Shown piece after piece: positions 11,186 through 21,949 of a stretch of 64,000 nt of DNA. The stretch comes from Epiperipatus broadwayi (Eukaryota; Onychophora; Udeonychophora; Euonychophora; Peripatidae): positions 248,001 through 312,000 of the forward strand of contig JAQFVV010012420.1 in the NCBI GenBank assembly GCA_028023455.1. Direction: 5' to 3'. Every line of letters starts with the position of its first letter. Within the stretch, counting starts at the first letter, position 1. The notes beneath the pieces were generated by a model. It saw only the letters and a list, made by a program, of their open reading frames with translations. It made no database searches and had not been told where the DNA came from. The translations under genes were made by a program, and so were the position numbers.

Positions 11186-11569
11186 TTTCCATACCATTTT
11201 ATAGAATTAAATATTTTTAATTTTTTCAAATTTATTTTTAATCACTTTCATAATTTTCTTTCCTACAAACATTTCCTTGTTCCAATAATAAATTTACTGT
11301 TAAAAATGTTGGATTTTTGGTATTGCTATCTGAATAACTGTTTATAATAATGCATCTGTTATTTTATTACTAAATCTCATTAAAATCTGAAACTATTCAC
11401 TTCAAAATTTTAGAAGGGTTTTTAATCTCTAGGTTAAATTTTATTGGAATATTTCTGAAAAATTATGGAGGTAATATTACCTTTTTTAATAGCGTATATC
11501 TCTCTATATTATTATTAATGTAAGCTTAAGGGAAATTCTCTATATAAGTAAATTAACAAATAAATTCAC
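11186..11569. other. Unassigned A+T-rich interval
   Basis: I see nothing supported here. Confidence 0.4.
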
Positions 11570-11690
11570 CTTTCTTTTATTACCACAACAATGCATATTT
11601 TACTTAATCGATCAATCTAATAGTTTCAACTAACTAGTAGCTTTCTTCAGAGCTAAAATATATCAAAATATACTTGAATATATATAAAAA
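11570..11690 (-). repeat. Terminal-type repeat with hammerhead-like core
   Basis: This stretch has a diverged inverted partner at about 13195-13300 (shared words include gttagattgatc and aataaaagaa). The minus strand at 11623-11650 carries a hammerhead-like core. The pair brackets 1.5 kb containing a further large inverted repeat. Confidence 0.45.
11623..11650 (-). ncRNA. Hammerhead-like ribozyme core
   Basis: The minus strand reads CTGAAGA, a 16-nt segment AAGCTACTAGTTAGTT that can form a short bulged stem, then GAAAC. Both conserved boxes (CUGANGA and GAAA) are intact, with the spacing expected of a hammerhead stem II. Helices I and III were not established, so this is a motif call only. 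The plus-strand partner at about 13224-13252 is degenerate (ctataaag ... aaaac). Confidence 0.5.
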
Positions 11691-12310
11691 ATAGATTATC
11701 TAATCAATATAAATAATATAAAACAAACATTATACCCAATTATAAATTGAATCCTTTTTATATATTATTATTATTATATATATACCTTCAAAGTTTATAC
11801 TACATTTGTATCATGATACCAATTTTATATAATTTATTTTATTTTTTTCATATTAATTAATATTAATGTAATTATAAAAATATAGCTAACTTAAAAAACT
11901 TATATTCTTTTATCATTTATTAACATTTATTTATTGTTTAATCCTAATTTTACTAATTAATTTTCAATTAAATATTGAAATATAAACTCTTAATTCTCAA
12001 TCTTAAAATTTAAGTTTAATATTTACTATTAAACTTTTTATTAACTAACCTTAAAAATATTAATAAATGATGTAAGTTTTTTAAACTTATCTATGTTTTT
12101 ATAATTTTGGTAATATTAATTAATATGAGATAAAAAATTATACAAAATGGAAAATATTTGCTTTCTGCTTTTAATTTTACTATAATGCAAATGTAGTATA
12201 AACTTTCAGGATATATATTTATAATAAGATATAAAAAGGATTCAATTTATAATTGAATATAATGTTTATTTTATGTCTTTATATTGATTAAATAAATTAT
12301 TTTTTATATA
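11682..12310. repeat. Large inverted repeat (about 225-bp arms)
   Basis: Imperfect arms at about 11682-11905 and 12068-12308 are reverse complements, for example gaatcctttttatatatta against aagatataaaaaggattcaa and tactacatttgta against caaatgtagtat. The spacer is about 160 bp of A/T-rich DNA. No coding frame is present. It is a foldback or MITE-like structure. Confidence 0.65.
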
Positions 12311-12973
12311 CAATGGAACTACAAACTACATTGTATTTAAATGCATGATTTTGATTATATACTATCCAAAGAAAAATGTAAAAAAAAAACGAATAAAAAT
12401 GAAAAAAAAAATTAAAAGTCACAAATTTTATGATATTTGAATATGCAATCATATTTACAAACAAATAGTAAAATTTGTAAATAATTTTTACAATATGCTA
12501 ATAGCTATTTTTCTATCTTGAAGTACCATACATAATAAAATATATTAATAAAATTTCTTCAGATTATTTTCAAAGCACATGTATTTTCTTTTTATTTTAT
12601 TATCCTTTTCAAATTAGATGTACACCATTTTGTGTTATGTACAGTATTTCTCATAATAAAATATTTTCTCAATGAAATGCTAATTTCACAAAATTTTAGA
12701 ATATATTAAAAATTGATATTGATTTAAAACAACAAACTAATTGGAGAGATTCTAATTTAATGATATCAATTATGTTTCTACAGAAGAAAAAAAGAATATC
12801 ACCCAGAATTTATTTAATATCAAACAAAGTCCAGAAATTTTCCTATTTACTTTATTTTAAAAATAAAAATACGGTAGTTAATTTTGTTTTTATTCTTATT
12901 GCTTCAATGAATGGGTGAGCGAAACTCAGTAAAATTAATATATTATTAATTATTATTTTTTAAATTTTTGTTT

Positions 12974-13056
12974 ATATGTGCATATAATACATATAATATC
13001 TGTGTTATATATGTGCATATAATACATATAATATCTGTGTTATATATGTGCATATT
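12974..13056. repeat. 35-bp tandem repeat, about 2.3 copies
   Basis: The unit begins atatgtgcatataatacata and recurs with a 35-bp period, with atgtgcat at 12976 and 13011 and a partial copy at 13046. The short open frame across it is just the repeat translated. Confidence 0.75.
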
Positions 13057-13194
13057 AAAAGTACTGTACATATACAGTTCAATGAACAAACATTCTATTT
13101 TAACCAATGATTATCAACAAAATGTGAGCTATTATATGCTATATACATTTGTATGTAAAAGTGACTCGAAATAAAATATAACAGTTCGCAGCTC

Positions 13195-13300
13195 CATTAT
13201 ATTCATGTATACTTATAAATATTAGCTATAAAGACTTCTAGTCAGTCAAAACTGTTAGATTGATCAAGTAAAAAATAAAAGAAGCACTGCTATAATGATA
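13195..13300 (+). repeat. Inverted partner of the 11.6-kb repeat
   Basis: This is a diverged plus-strand copy of the 11570-11690 repeat, including a degenerate hammerhead-like segment at 13224-13252. Confidence 0.4.
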
Positions 13301-13663
13301 ATTTTATCAACGCATAAAAAAAATATAAGGTGAAAGGAAGAATATAATACTTCATATAAGTACTAGCTAACTATATAATATCTGAATTACTGACTATGCA
13401 TTAAAATTATTATCATTATATAAAATACTTGTAATCTATTCTTATTATCAACATAATTAAATTTATAATTGTTTATCTAGTTGTATGAGTACTGGTAATA
13501 GACATAGCACTTCTTAAGCAATTAATCATAAGATTACTTTACTTAATAACTAATTTTGTTACTGTGGTTAACATAATCAATCTTTTATTTATAATGAATC
13601 ACAGGAATCTATTGTATTTCCCATACTAATGCTATAAATATACATAAAATAGAAACTCATATA

Positions 13664-13861
13664 ACATTAAATACTAGCAAAATAAATTTACATTAAAATT
13701 CTAACATGACCATGATTTTGCTTATTAACAAATAGATCTTCTCAAGTGAAAATCAATTAAACACAAAACACAGACACATATGAGCTCTATTTGTTAATAA
13801 TTGAAACCATCCATGGTCATGCAAATGTTTTAGTATAAATTTATTTTACTAGTATTTAATA
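13664..13861. repeat. Foldback repeat (about 72-bp arms)
   Basis: Arms at 13664-13735 and 13786-13861 are imperfect reverse complements, sharing attaaatacta, aaaataaattta, catgaccatg and attaacaaatag. The spacer is about 50 bp. Confidence 0.7.
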
Positions 13862-13923
13862 TTATGCAATTTTACATTTTATTTATTATTACTAATATAG
13901 CATTAGACAGTATTTAATATATA

Positions 13924-14074
13924 CATATTTCTAGAAATTATAAATAATCCTCACATTTTAAACATAGCTGCAAAAATGAGAAAAACAACATTAGCATGTC
14001 TCCTCTCCTCATTCTCTGCAACTTTTATGTTTAAAATGTATGAGTGAACTTAAATTATAATTTCTAAAAATGTA
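13924..14074. repeat. Foldback repeat (about 60-bp arms)
   Basis: Arms at about 13924-13980 and 14008-14074 share tttctagaaattataa, cacattttaaacata and gcaaaaatgag in inverted orientation. The spacer is under 30 bp. Confidence 0.65.
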
Positions 14075-14940
14075 TCATGATATGTAATTAAAAATGGTGA
14101 AAATTTTTTTTAAAAAAAGCACCACACACATATATATATAAAGAATATTTATATATTTGATCACATGAAATATAATAATTTCACCTTAATAAAAACTGCT
14201 TAAAATTTATTCAAGTCTTTATCAAAAGTGATTGAGATAAATAAGTATTTATTAAACATATATACGATAACGTTTTCCGTTTTGTTAGGCCTCTACACGC
14301 TAATATAAACTGCGCATGAGTTGATCAAGCTATGTCAAAAAAGAAGAAAGTTATATTTCTATTCTAAAAACATAGCTATATTTCCTGAACAATTCGGCCT
14401 ATTAATTGTTGAGAATTGTGCTATTGACGAAATCAGCTTTTAATTTATTTAATCTGGGCGCCAGAATTCCTAAGAATTCGCTGAAATCATAATATAACAT
14501 CTCACAAATAAATAAAAATGCTTTTAAACTAATCGGTATTACATCATACCGTAACGAGAATTATTTTTTTAAGATTATTATTCCTGGGCTTATTCAAACA
14601 TATTGGCAAAGGTAAATTACATTTTTAAATCTTATTAAACTACTAATAGATTTAATAATAAAAAAAAATAATAACTATTATTAATAACGGACAAATGAAA
14701 ATTGATATTAGAAATATTTTTATTATTATAACAGATTAAAAATCTGTTTAAGTTAAAATGAGAATTCCTAATCAAGTAAATCAGAGAGAACACATATTAA
14801 TTCAAATATGACGCAATCAATAAAATAAAATAATTAATTAAAAGGTTCTGGTATAAACAAAAGTCTCTTGTACAGAAAAAATGAAAGTCTCTATCGGGAT
14901 TATTTTAAGACTTGTTTGCAAACGCTTAATTTTGTCACAA
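14075..14940. other. Unassigned interval, locally less A+T-rich
   Basis: There is a (TA)n stretch near 14130 and ordinary-looking mixed-composition DNA at 14270-14480. No frame or RNA gene is supported. Confidence 0.35.
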
Positions 14941-14965
14941 TCAGGAATAAGTAGTCTTAACTTAC

Positions 14966-15260
14966 CGGTAAGTTTTGTGAATTCACGAAGGTTGTAGATA
15001 ACTATGCATAGTTTTTCGGGGTTGAATTGAGCTCACGGCCTTTGATTATTAGTTGATCTTGGTGCTGGTTCCATAGGCTAGTTGCGTAAGCTTCTCTGGT
15101 GTCCATCGGTAATGATGTCAGATAAAGCTCCGGTCTACTCTCGTATGAATAACTTTTTCATCGTAGAGTGGTCTGGATTCTCTAATCCAAAACCAACCAA
15201 AAGAATATCAGCTAAACCAAGACGTTCTTCAAACTGATCTCTGCCTTTTATACTTTCTAG
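14966..15260 (-). promoter_or_regulatory. Candidate promoter and first exon, minus strand
   Basis: On the minus strand a strong TATA box, TATAAAAGG, lies at about 15243-15251. It is followed by about 270 bp of relatively G+C-rich sequence and then a consensus splice donor (CCG|GTAAGT) at about 14963-14972. The leader has only short frames, the longest starting MDTREAYATS and ending after about 35 codons. This is the one place in the window that looks like a host RNA polymerase II transcription unit, perhaps a noncoding first exon with the gene body lying toward lower coordinates or deleted. It could equally be an unrecognised repeat promoter. No coding exon was found. Confidence 0.3.
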
Positions 15261-15657
15261 AAGCCCAGTTTTCCGACTTCTGCGCATATCTTTTGTTTGT
15301 CAAAATATCCGTTGATAATCTTATATATTCTTTACAAAATTTATGTTACAAAGTCTCTATTTTTTTTTAGCATAATTCTGCCATCTTTAATTAGTTGAAA
15401 TATTTTTACTTTCTCTTATCTAGATTGGTAATTTGTGTCTTTTGTTCTTTCCAATTCTAACTTTTATTTCTAATTACATAAAAAAAAAACTAAAGAATAA
15501 TTTAACTTTCATTGTATGTTAATTTTTTTAAAAAAAATTAGTCAAAAAAAAAATCTAAATTTACTTTTATTTTTTAGCTTTTACCAAATGCCAATATATT
15601 TGCAACGTATATAAATAAACGTTACAATACATAAAAGTAAATTTATAATACATATTT

Positions 15658-16305
15658 AATAACTGAAACACAGGCTTGTTATATACCTGTGGCTATATAA
15701 ATGTAATATAGGGTATATGAGCACAGACTTTCACACCACCCACCTCTCTCCACTCTATCTAATAACACTGATACACCTAAAGACATATATGCTGAAAAGA
15801 TAAATAATCACCAATATACGTATTTTATGCTAAACCAGCAATCATCAGTTGGTCCAGACTATCATCTTTACACACATATATAGTATAAGTGCTCAGATAT
15901 ATATTAAGATAGACTATCCTCATAGTTTAATGGACAGGCTTCAATCCACTCCACACTCCAACTCTTCAACTGTCCATCCAATTGAAAATCTGATGATGGA
16001 ATGCTCAAAGGCCACCCTGAGGCTGAGAGTATTGTCACACCCATGTTGACCTAAGGTCAATCTGAACCCCACATGTACAGGACATAATCCATTTAATACA
16101 TATGCAAGGATGGGCAGACATCTCTATAATGTAATAACTGAAACACAGGCTTGTTATATACCTGTGTCTATATAAATGTAATATAGGGTATATGAGCACA
16201 GACTTTCACACCACCCATCTCTCTCCACTCTATCTAATAACACTGATACACCTGTGGAGAGAGGTGGGTGGTGTGAAAGTCTGTGCTCATATACCCTATA
16301 ATACA
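15658..16305. repeat. Complex repeat: direct copies plus an inverted copy
   Basis: A unit of about 120 bp starting taactgaaacacaggcttgt occurs at 15658-15778 and again at 16131-16253. It is followed directly by an inverted piece at 16255-16300 (gtggagagaggtgggtggtg, and so on). Between them, 15890-16080 contains a segment (caggcttcaatccactccac ... ccaactcttcaactgtcc) related in inverted orientation to 37500-37690. The parent element type is not identified. Confidence 0.65.
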
Positions 16306-17022
16306 TATTTAAGTAAAAATCACCCATAAATAGCTCACTAACAGGCAACTGTTTCTGTAATAACTTTAAAAAAGGAACATGAAATATATAAACACCTGGG
16401 TCTCGTTTTATGCAGATTATTTTAATATGATTTTGAAGTTATGCAATTCATGTTTCTTCTTAATATTCTTCATATTTCACTATATTTATTAGATAGCAAG
16501 AAATTTAAATTATTAATAACTTATTTTGACTTGAAATCCTTTTTTTTTTTTTCAAAAAATTTTTGAATATGGCCTGAAGCTGTATTTAGAATCTTAGTTT
16601 TTATGTAAATAACCTACTTATACTAATGAGTAAATAATAATAAATTTATAGGTACTTATAATAATATCACAATAAATATCTAAAAATTTTAAACTTTTAA
16701 AACGTATTTTGTTAGATATAACAAATAAATATTTTTTTACATTTTTAAAATAAATAATAACAAAGATTTTATAAACTGAAAATAATCTTTCTATTGATAA
16801 TGTATAATCTTTTTGTTTTGATTGCGATCTCATTTTTTAATATAGAAACAGAAAACCATTAACACAGCATAAGACTGGAAGTATCTGATTTCTTACTAGT
16901 TCACAAACAAACGCATATTGTAAAATACCGGTAATGATTAAAATATGTATGAAAAAATGAAAATTAAATACTGTAGTTAATAAAAATGTAAAAAAAGTTT
17001 GTCTTATATTAATTTTTTTCAT

Positions 17023-18000
17023 ATTGTAACGGGCACATACGTACGTTACATTGTTTTTTTATTAGTAAACATGAAAAGAATAAAAGTTCGCAAATAAAAC
17101 TTCCTTTTTAAGAATTAAAAATTGAAAATTAAAAAATCATCTTAAACTCGTATATATATAAAATCACACAGATAAAAAAAAAATTATTAAAATAAAACTT
17201 TATTAAAAATAGAAAAACTAAATCTTTCAACAAAAAGATTTAGAGATAAAAATATATCTTTAAGTTTGGAAAACACATTAATTAATCAGAAATGGAAATG
17301 ATTATTTTAATTAGTCAAAATGAATTAGCCTTTGGGCATTTAAATGTATAAGCAGCGGTCAGATAGGAAAACAATAGAAACTAATAGCAAATGAGAGAAA
17401 TCCTTCAGGAAATCGGACCTCAACGGAAGGATCATCATCATCGATGATGTAATGTAAATTGAATCCTTAAAATTAATATAAAAGGAAAAGTTTGGAAATT
17501 ATTAGGGTTATTACGATGTGACTATATGTGTTAGTGCGGAATTGAAGAAGGGATTGAAAAGACGCACTCTTCAATCCCTTCAGTTTTGTTAAAAAAAAAA
17601 GAAATGACATCATTTTCTACATTGAGAACCAGCCAAAGCAAAAGACCTCCGGATGAATAAATAAATCGGCCAACAGAAGACCAATCTCTTTACGACGTGG
17701 GAATTCACGTTCAAACGGCAAGCAACGGATAAAAGGAACGTTTTGAAATCGTAAGAACTTTTTGAACTCTCAGCTTTAAATATATATAATTAATGAACAT
17801 TTCTAAACAATAAGAACTTTACTTCTAAACTTGTTCCGTATTTAAAAAAAAAAAAAAATAGATTCCTATCTGACCAAACTAAATTATTTATTAATTAGGT
17901 ATAATTTTATTTGATGTATTTCTTTTGTAAAATCATTTCCATTTTTTTTTTCTTTTCAGTTTTTATTATGATTTCTGTTTTTCGATAAATTAAACTATAT
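17023..18000. other. Unassigned interval
   Basis: This has mixed composition with some CpG-containing stretches (17400-17760), including a near-perfect hairpin gaattgaagaagggattgaa / ttcaatcccttc at about 17540-17582. No gene is recognised. Confidence 0.35.
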
Positions 18001-18334
18001 AAATATTAAACTTAAGTCGGGCGTGAATGGCTATATAGATTTGTAAAGTTATATTAGGGGAGGGTAATCTTAGGTTATTCGTTTCGTAGTTGAATTAGGT
18101 CAATGGACTGGATATATTGGTGTAATTAGTAGATGTAGTATGAGATTCGCTACGGGCAGAATCGCTATTATACGCTGCACACACTCATTTTGCCTATGGG
18201 AGGAATTGTAAGATGGAGACCGCAGTTCCTTCCTATGGAGTTTTTTTTTATTGCTCTCATCGTCAGATAGATGTAATATTCCTATCTGATGAGAAGCAGT
18301 TTCTTCTCTTAACCTAATTGTGCTGCTGTATTCA

Positions 18335-18800
18335 TATTACATTGAACACATCGATATATCAGATGGATTGAAGTTTGGTTTGACTGTGAACCTTTGGTCT
18401 AAGGTTAACCAAGGATTGAATATTTTCTTTTCAAATGCAAATCTATGTAGTCTATTCATACTCGACACTCTAAATAAAGATGCATTAAATTTAAGTTGGG
18501 TATAGACGCTTGCATGGGTTCGTTACTGGTTGATTATGTTTTTGGTTTTCATATTTGATCAAAATATATAGACATTCGGTAAATACTGATATCTTACGGT
18601 GAGTATCTAAGATGTATTTATGTCGGATGTCTTTTAAGTTATTGGTGTCAATGTGGTGTCTTATGATAAACTCCAGTGGGTTTCTTGAATTCCCTATGCA
18701 ATTGATGGTATCAATGACTTGGTATTTTTATCATTTATGTTTATTTTGAAATGTTTTTTGACCATGTAATCTATATAACCGATCTATACTCAACATTAAA
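18335..18800. other. Coding-like stretch of unknown family
   Basis: On the minus strand, 18795-18505 reads open for about 75 codons (including NSRNPLEFIIRHHIDTNNLK and IRHKYILDTHRKISVF). A second minus-strand frame runs 18510-18335 (MNRLHRFAFEKKIFNPWLTL onward). The plus strand is also open at 18320-18505. Composition is less A/T-homopolymeric than the surroundings. I do not recognise a family; it may be a remnant of an element ORF. No start codon or splice sites were convincingly assigned. Confidence 0.3.
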
Positions 18801-19034
18801 AACACATTTTATAAACCCATCTGTGCGAACTTATAAAAAATTAAAATGTAAACTTATAATATTATAAAAATTAAAATGTAAATTTAAATTCTAAAATCAA
18901 GTTAAAATCCAAAGCAAAAGTTATTCTAAAATAATGCTAAATTTTATATATGTGCGTAAATAAATGTTTGTGTGTTAATTACTGGCAGTGGCTTATTTTA
19001 TTCTTTTTTATATATTCTTAGATAAGAATTTATT

Positions 19035-19245
19035 ATAAATATAAATCTCTGCTACTCCCTGAGCTAGTGACAATGGACTAACGACCGGAATCAAAATATA
19101 TTAAATCAAAATATATTTTAAAAAAATATTTTTTTTTAACTTACGTATCTGCCTACTTTATAAATTTTCTAGGTTCAAATGCCTAGTGACACCCTGTAGT
19201 GCAGATGATGTTAAGCTACAATTTCTCCGGATCGTTACAATATAT
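19035..19245 (+). repeat. Repeat shared with 40050-40245
   Basis: The stretches ctctgctactccctgagctagtg..., atctgcctacttta.aaattttc.aggttc and gtgcagatgatgttaag recur in order at 40050-40245. It lies immediately downstream of the minus-strand PLE C, so it may be that element's terminal repeat or an independent repeat. Confidence 0.55.
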
Positions 19246-19249
19246 TTGA

Positions 19250-20530
19250 AATTTTTTTTTGTCATACTTTATTTCCTTATTTTTTTAATAGCCTAAAAAC
19301 GATTTACTCACTGACGAAGAAGCTTCCAAATAAACAAAACAAATTTCGCTTAAAACTATTAAATGGGCCAAGTGCTTTCGAGGTTTGCCCTCATATTCAT
19401 GGCCGACGAAAGTAATAAATCTTTACGTAGTGTTATTAAATAACAAATATGCAAATATAAATGCAAATCAGTTTGACCATTTTTTTGAAATGGAAAAACA
19501 CGTGTCACGTCTATTGATAGAATTGTTGTCGCAAACAATAAAGTACGCCTCTTTGATCTTTCTTTTACAGTCGTTGGTTTCAGGGCATACAATCCTGGGG
19601 TTGCCTGGTTCGAACACATGGCCAGTCTGCTTTTCATGTTCCAGAAATATTGAAAAGTTATCGCTGTTCTTTTTTACTCTTCTATAGGTATACAAGTGTT
19701 GAGCAGCTCTGTTGTGAACAGTGGCCTTAGTTTCCCCATAGTATATGGCTTTGCATCCGGCCTGTGGACATGACATGCTGTAAATCACCTGGGGTGTTTG
19801 AGATGGGTCTGTTCTATCCTTTGAAGTATTAATGAGTCTGTTAGAATTAGGGGGAGTACGAAAACCAACCTTAAATTCCCCAGTTAAAGTCTTTATTATC
19901 TGTTGTGATACTTTGGGAATATAAGGAAGTGTAATTTGAGGCTTATCCTTATTTTTGTGGTTAGCTATTAGTTTACTGTGAAATTGCTTAATTTTCTTAG
20001 CAATTGATCTGTAGCTAAAACATACGCTAAGCAAATCTTTTATATAAATTGCGATGTTGATCTTTCTATCGGCTTCAAATTTACATAAATTTTGATTTCT
20101 AAATAAAAACGCACTGAGCCCTGCGAATTTATGTGCAGTAGGTGACATGGATTTCGGGTGAGTAAAGCCTCGGATCTCAAGGGGTTTAACTATCATACTA
20201 TAATGCAGATCTCTGTTTTCTCTATGGACCAGCAAATCCAAATATTTAAGCTTCTGCCCTTCGTTCTCCCAAGTGGTGTTTATGATCAATTTAGATTGTA
20301 GTTGTAATTCATTTTGAATATTGACAATTACATTTTTTGGCGCTGCCATAAATACATCGTCTACATAGCGCACGTAAATTAATCCAGCAATGTTAGCAGT
20401 GTGTTTAACAATAGTATGTTTTTCAAAAAAGTTTAAGAAGATGCTGGATATTATTCCACTTAGGGGAAGACCCATAGGCCAACCTTCTTTCATATCATAC
20501 CAACGACCCTCAAAAGTTGTAAAAATTTTT
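19250..20530 (-). mobile_element. Penelope-like element C, 5'-truncated
   Basis: This is a minus-strand PLE fragment with the C-terminal half of the RT, the GIY-YIG domain and about 200 bp of 3' flank. Its 5' truncation point (about 20520-20530) abuts sequence matching the left end of the 53.1-kb MITE, so the PLE inserted into or beside a pogo-like element. It differs clearly in protein sequence and base composition from PLEs A and B, so it is a separate family. Confidence 0.8.
19466..20520 (-). CDS. PLE C polyprotein: RT C-terminal half plus GIY-YIG
   Basis: This is the longest open frame in the window, 341 codons from the first Met (20493) and open upstream to the truncation (KIFTTFEGRWYDMKEGW). 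Residues 5-22 carry the PLE RT motif B (PMGLPLSGIISSIFL). YVRYVDDVF at 40-48 is the catalytic motif and KLKYLDLLVHR at 81-91 the following block. The GIY-YIG nuclease starts at VIYSM (236-240). YYG is at 251-253, followed by R262, H266 and the catalytic-type Glu in KRKIKEAYF (E315). C242, C247, H286 and H292 match the CCHH zinc motif described for Penelope nucleases. The frame ends at a natural stop. It lacks the RT N-terminus, so it is not a functional element by itself. It is the best-preserved coding sequence here and is possibly the youngest PLE. Confidence 0.85.
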
Positions 20531-20675
20531 CCTTGTTGCTTTGCTTTTATGCCAATTTCTGAAAATTACGGGAACTTATCTCCCATTTTTCAAGGTAAGT
20601 TACATTTATTTTTATGTGACTTCCTTTGTGTGTTTTCTGAGGAACCTATCTACCACATAAAATGAGACCTAGGTG

Positions 20676-21949
20676 TATATCAATTATCAAGTTTGTTATC
20701 TTGCAGGACGAAAAGAGATTTAAAAAATTAAGATATTCTATCATTGCTTTATTTTCTAGTTTAGACTAGCTACACATCTGTTAGCACACACTAAATAACT
20801 GGTTAGTGGGTTATTAATGATCCACGTATCTGAAAAAAAAAATCCTAAGCTATTTGTAATCTGAAAAAAAAAATCCAATTTTCAATCTACTTCATGAAAT
20901 CCTTATAAATAAAGAATCATATATAGACTTAGTTTCAAATAAAAATTACCTTCAAAGCCTCATTTTAATGTGGTGGAAAATTAAATTTGAAGGACTGTTT
21001 TCAGTAATATAATTATTTCTTTAACAAACAATATTGTGATTTAAAAAAAACAAGTTGGAATTAATAAACAAATAGTATTCGACTGTCAGATTGTGTAATA
21101 GACTTTTATCTAGGCAAAAATTATATGGAAATCGAAATGACATTTTAGAAAAATTCAGCAATATAACTCACTTTTTGTTTTGAAACTAATAATGTGATAT
21201 GTTTGTTATATATTTCACTAGCTTTGAATGATTTCGTGCAATGTTAAAATAGCAGACTTTGAAGTTCAAAATTCAAGAATCATGGCTTCAGTTCTATCAA
21301 GAACTCCCAAGCAATACCCTGTTCAGTTACATATACATATTTTTCACATACGCATTGTTAACACTTTCCCTTACCTTACTTTATTATTAAAGATTCAATA
21401 CAATAGGCTCTGCTCTTCTTTAGCCCAAACTGTAAGTTTTGATAAATAAATGACTTACTTCTTTCATAACTATTTACTATTTATCACTAAATTCTCATCA
21501 CAAAAGTAGAAAATATTTATAAAGAAAATTGTATGTATGCCAACTAAAATTAAATCTTGTCAATCCAATATTTACCAAATTCAATTCAAACGTCATCCTA
21601 CCTGGTAACAAGTTCAATATAAACAAAGAAAAAATGTTCATATTAAATTTTTTATTAGGTAGTGTGGCGTTTGAACTGGATTTAGTGAAATACTAGGTTA
21701 GCAAAAAATGTATTCATATAGTTTCCATGTTAGCAATATGCATTTTTGAATTTAAAATAAAATCTAAAATTAAAACTATATTATTGCTTTCAAATCTTAA
21801 CATATATCAAGTTAATATTATTTAAGCATTATAAATAGAAATAGATATTAGCAGTAGGATTGTGGGCACTAGCCACGGCAATATTACAAGAGACTTCATT
21901 TTAGACTTATTTAATAGGGAAATATTTAATTTTCTATGTTTTTTTAATA
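20676..21949. other. Unassigned A+T-rich interval
   Basis: I see no gene or RNA. A short tandem of atctgaaaaaaaaaatcc occurs at about 20827-20874. Confidence 0.4.

Larger units (their letters stand above)
16393..20675. mobile_element. pogo/Tigger-like terminal repeats bracketing 4.3 kb
   Basis: The left end cacctgggtctcgttttatg (16393) and right end ...aaaatgagacctaggtg (to 20675) are terminal inverted repeats of the same family as the MITE at 53132-54292. The first 70 bp here match that MITE's right end, and the last 140 bp match its left end. TA follows the right end; the base pair before the left end is AA. No transposase frame is visible inside. Instead the interior holds other repeats and a PLE, so it is either a much-interrupted element or two separate ends. 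Confidence 0.5.

Noticed and set aside
19300-19365. CTGACGA followed by a distant TTTCG near the 3' flank of PLE C
   Set aside because: CUGANGA fits, but no stem II or GAAA at proper spacing could be drawn.
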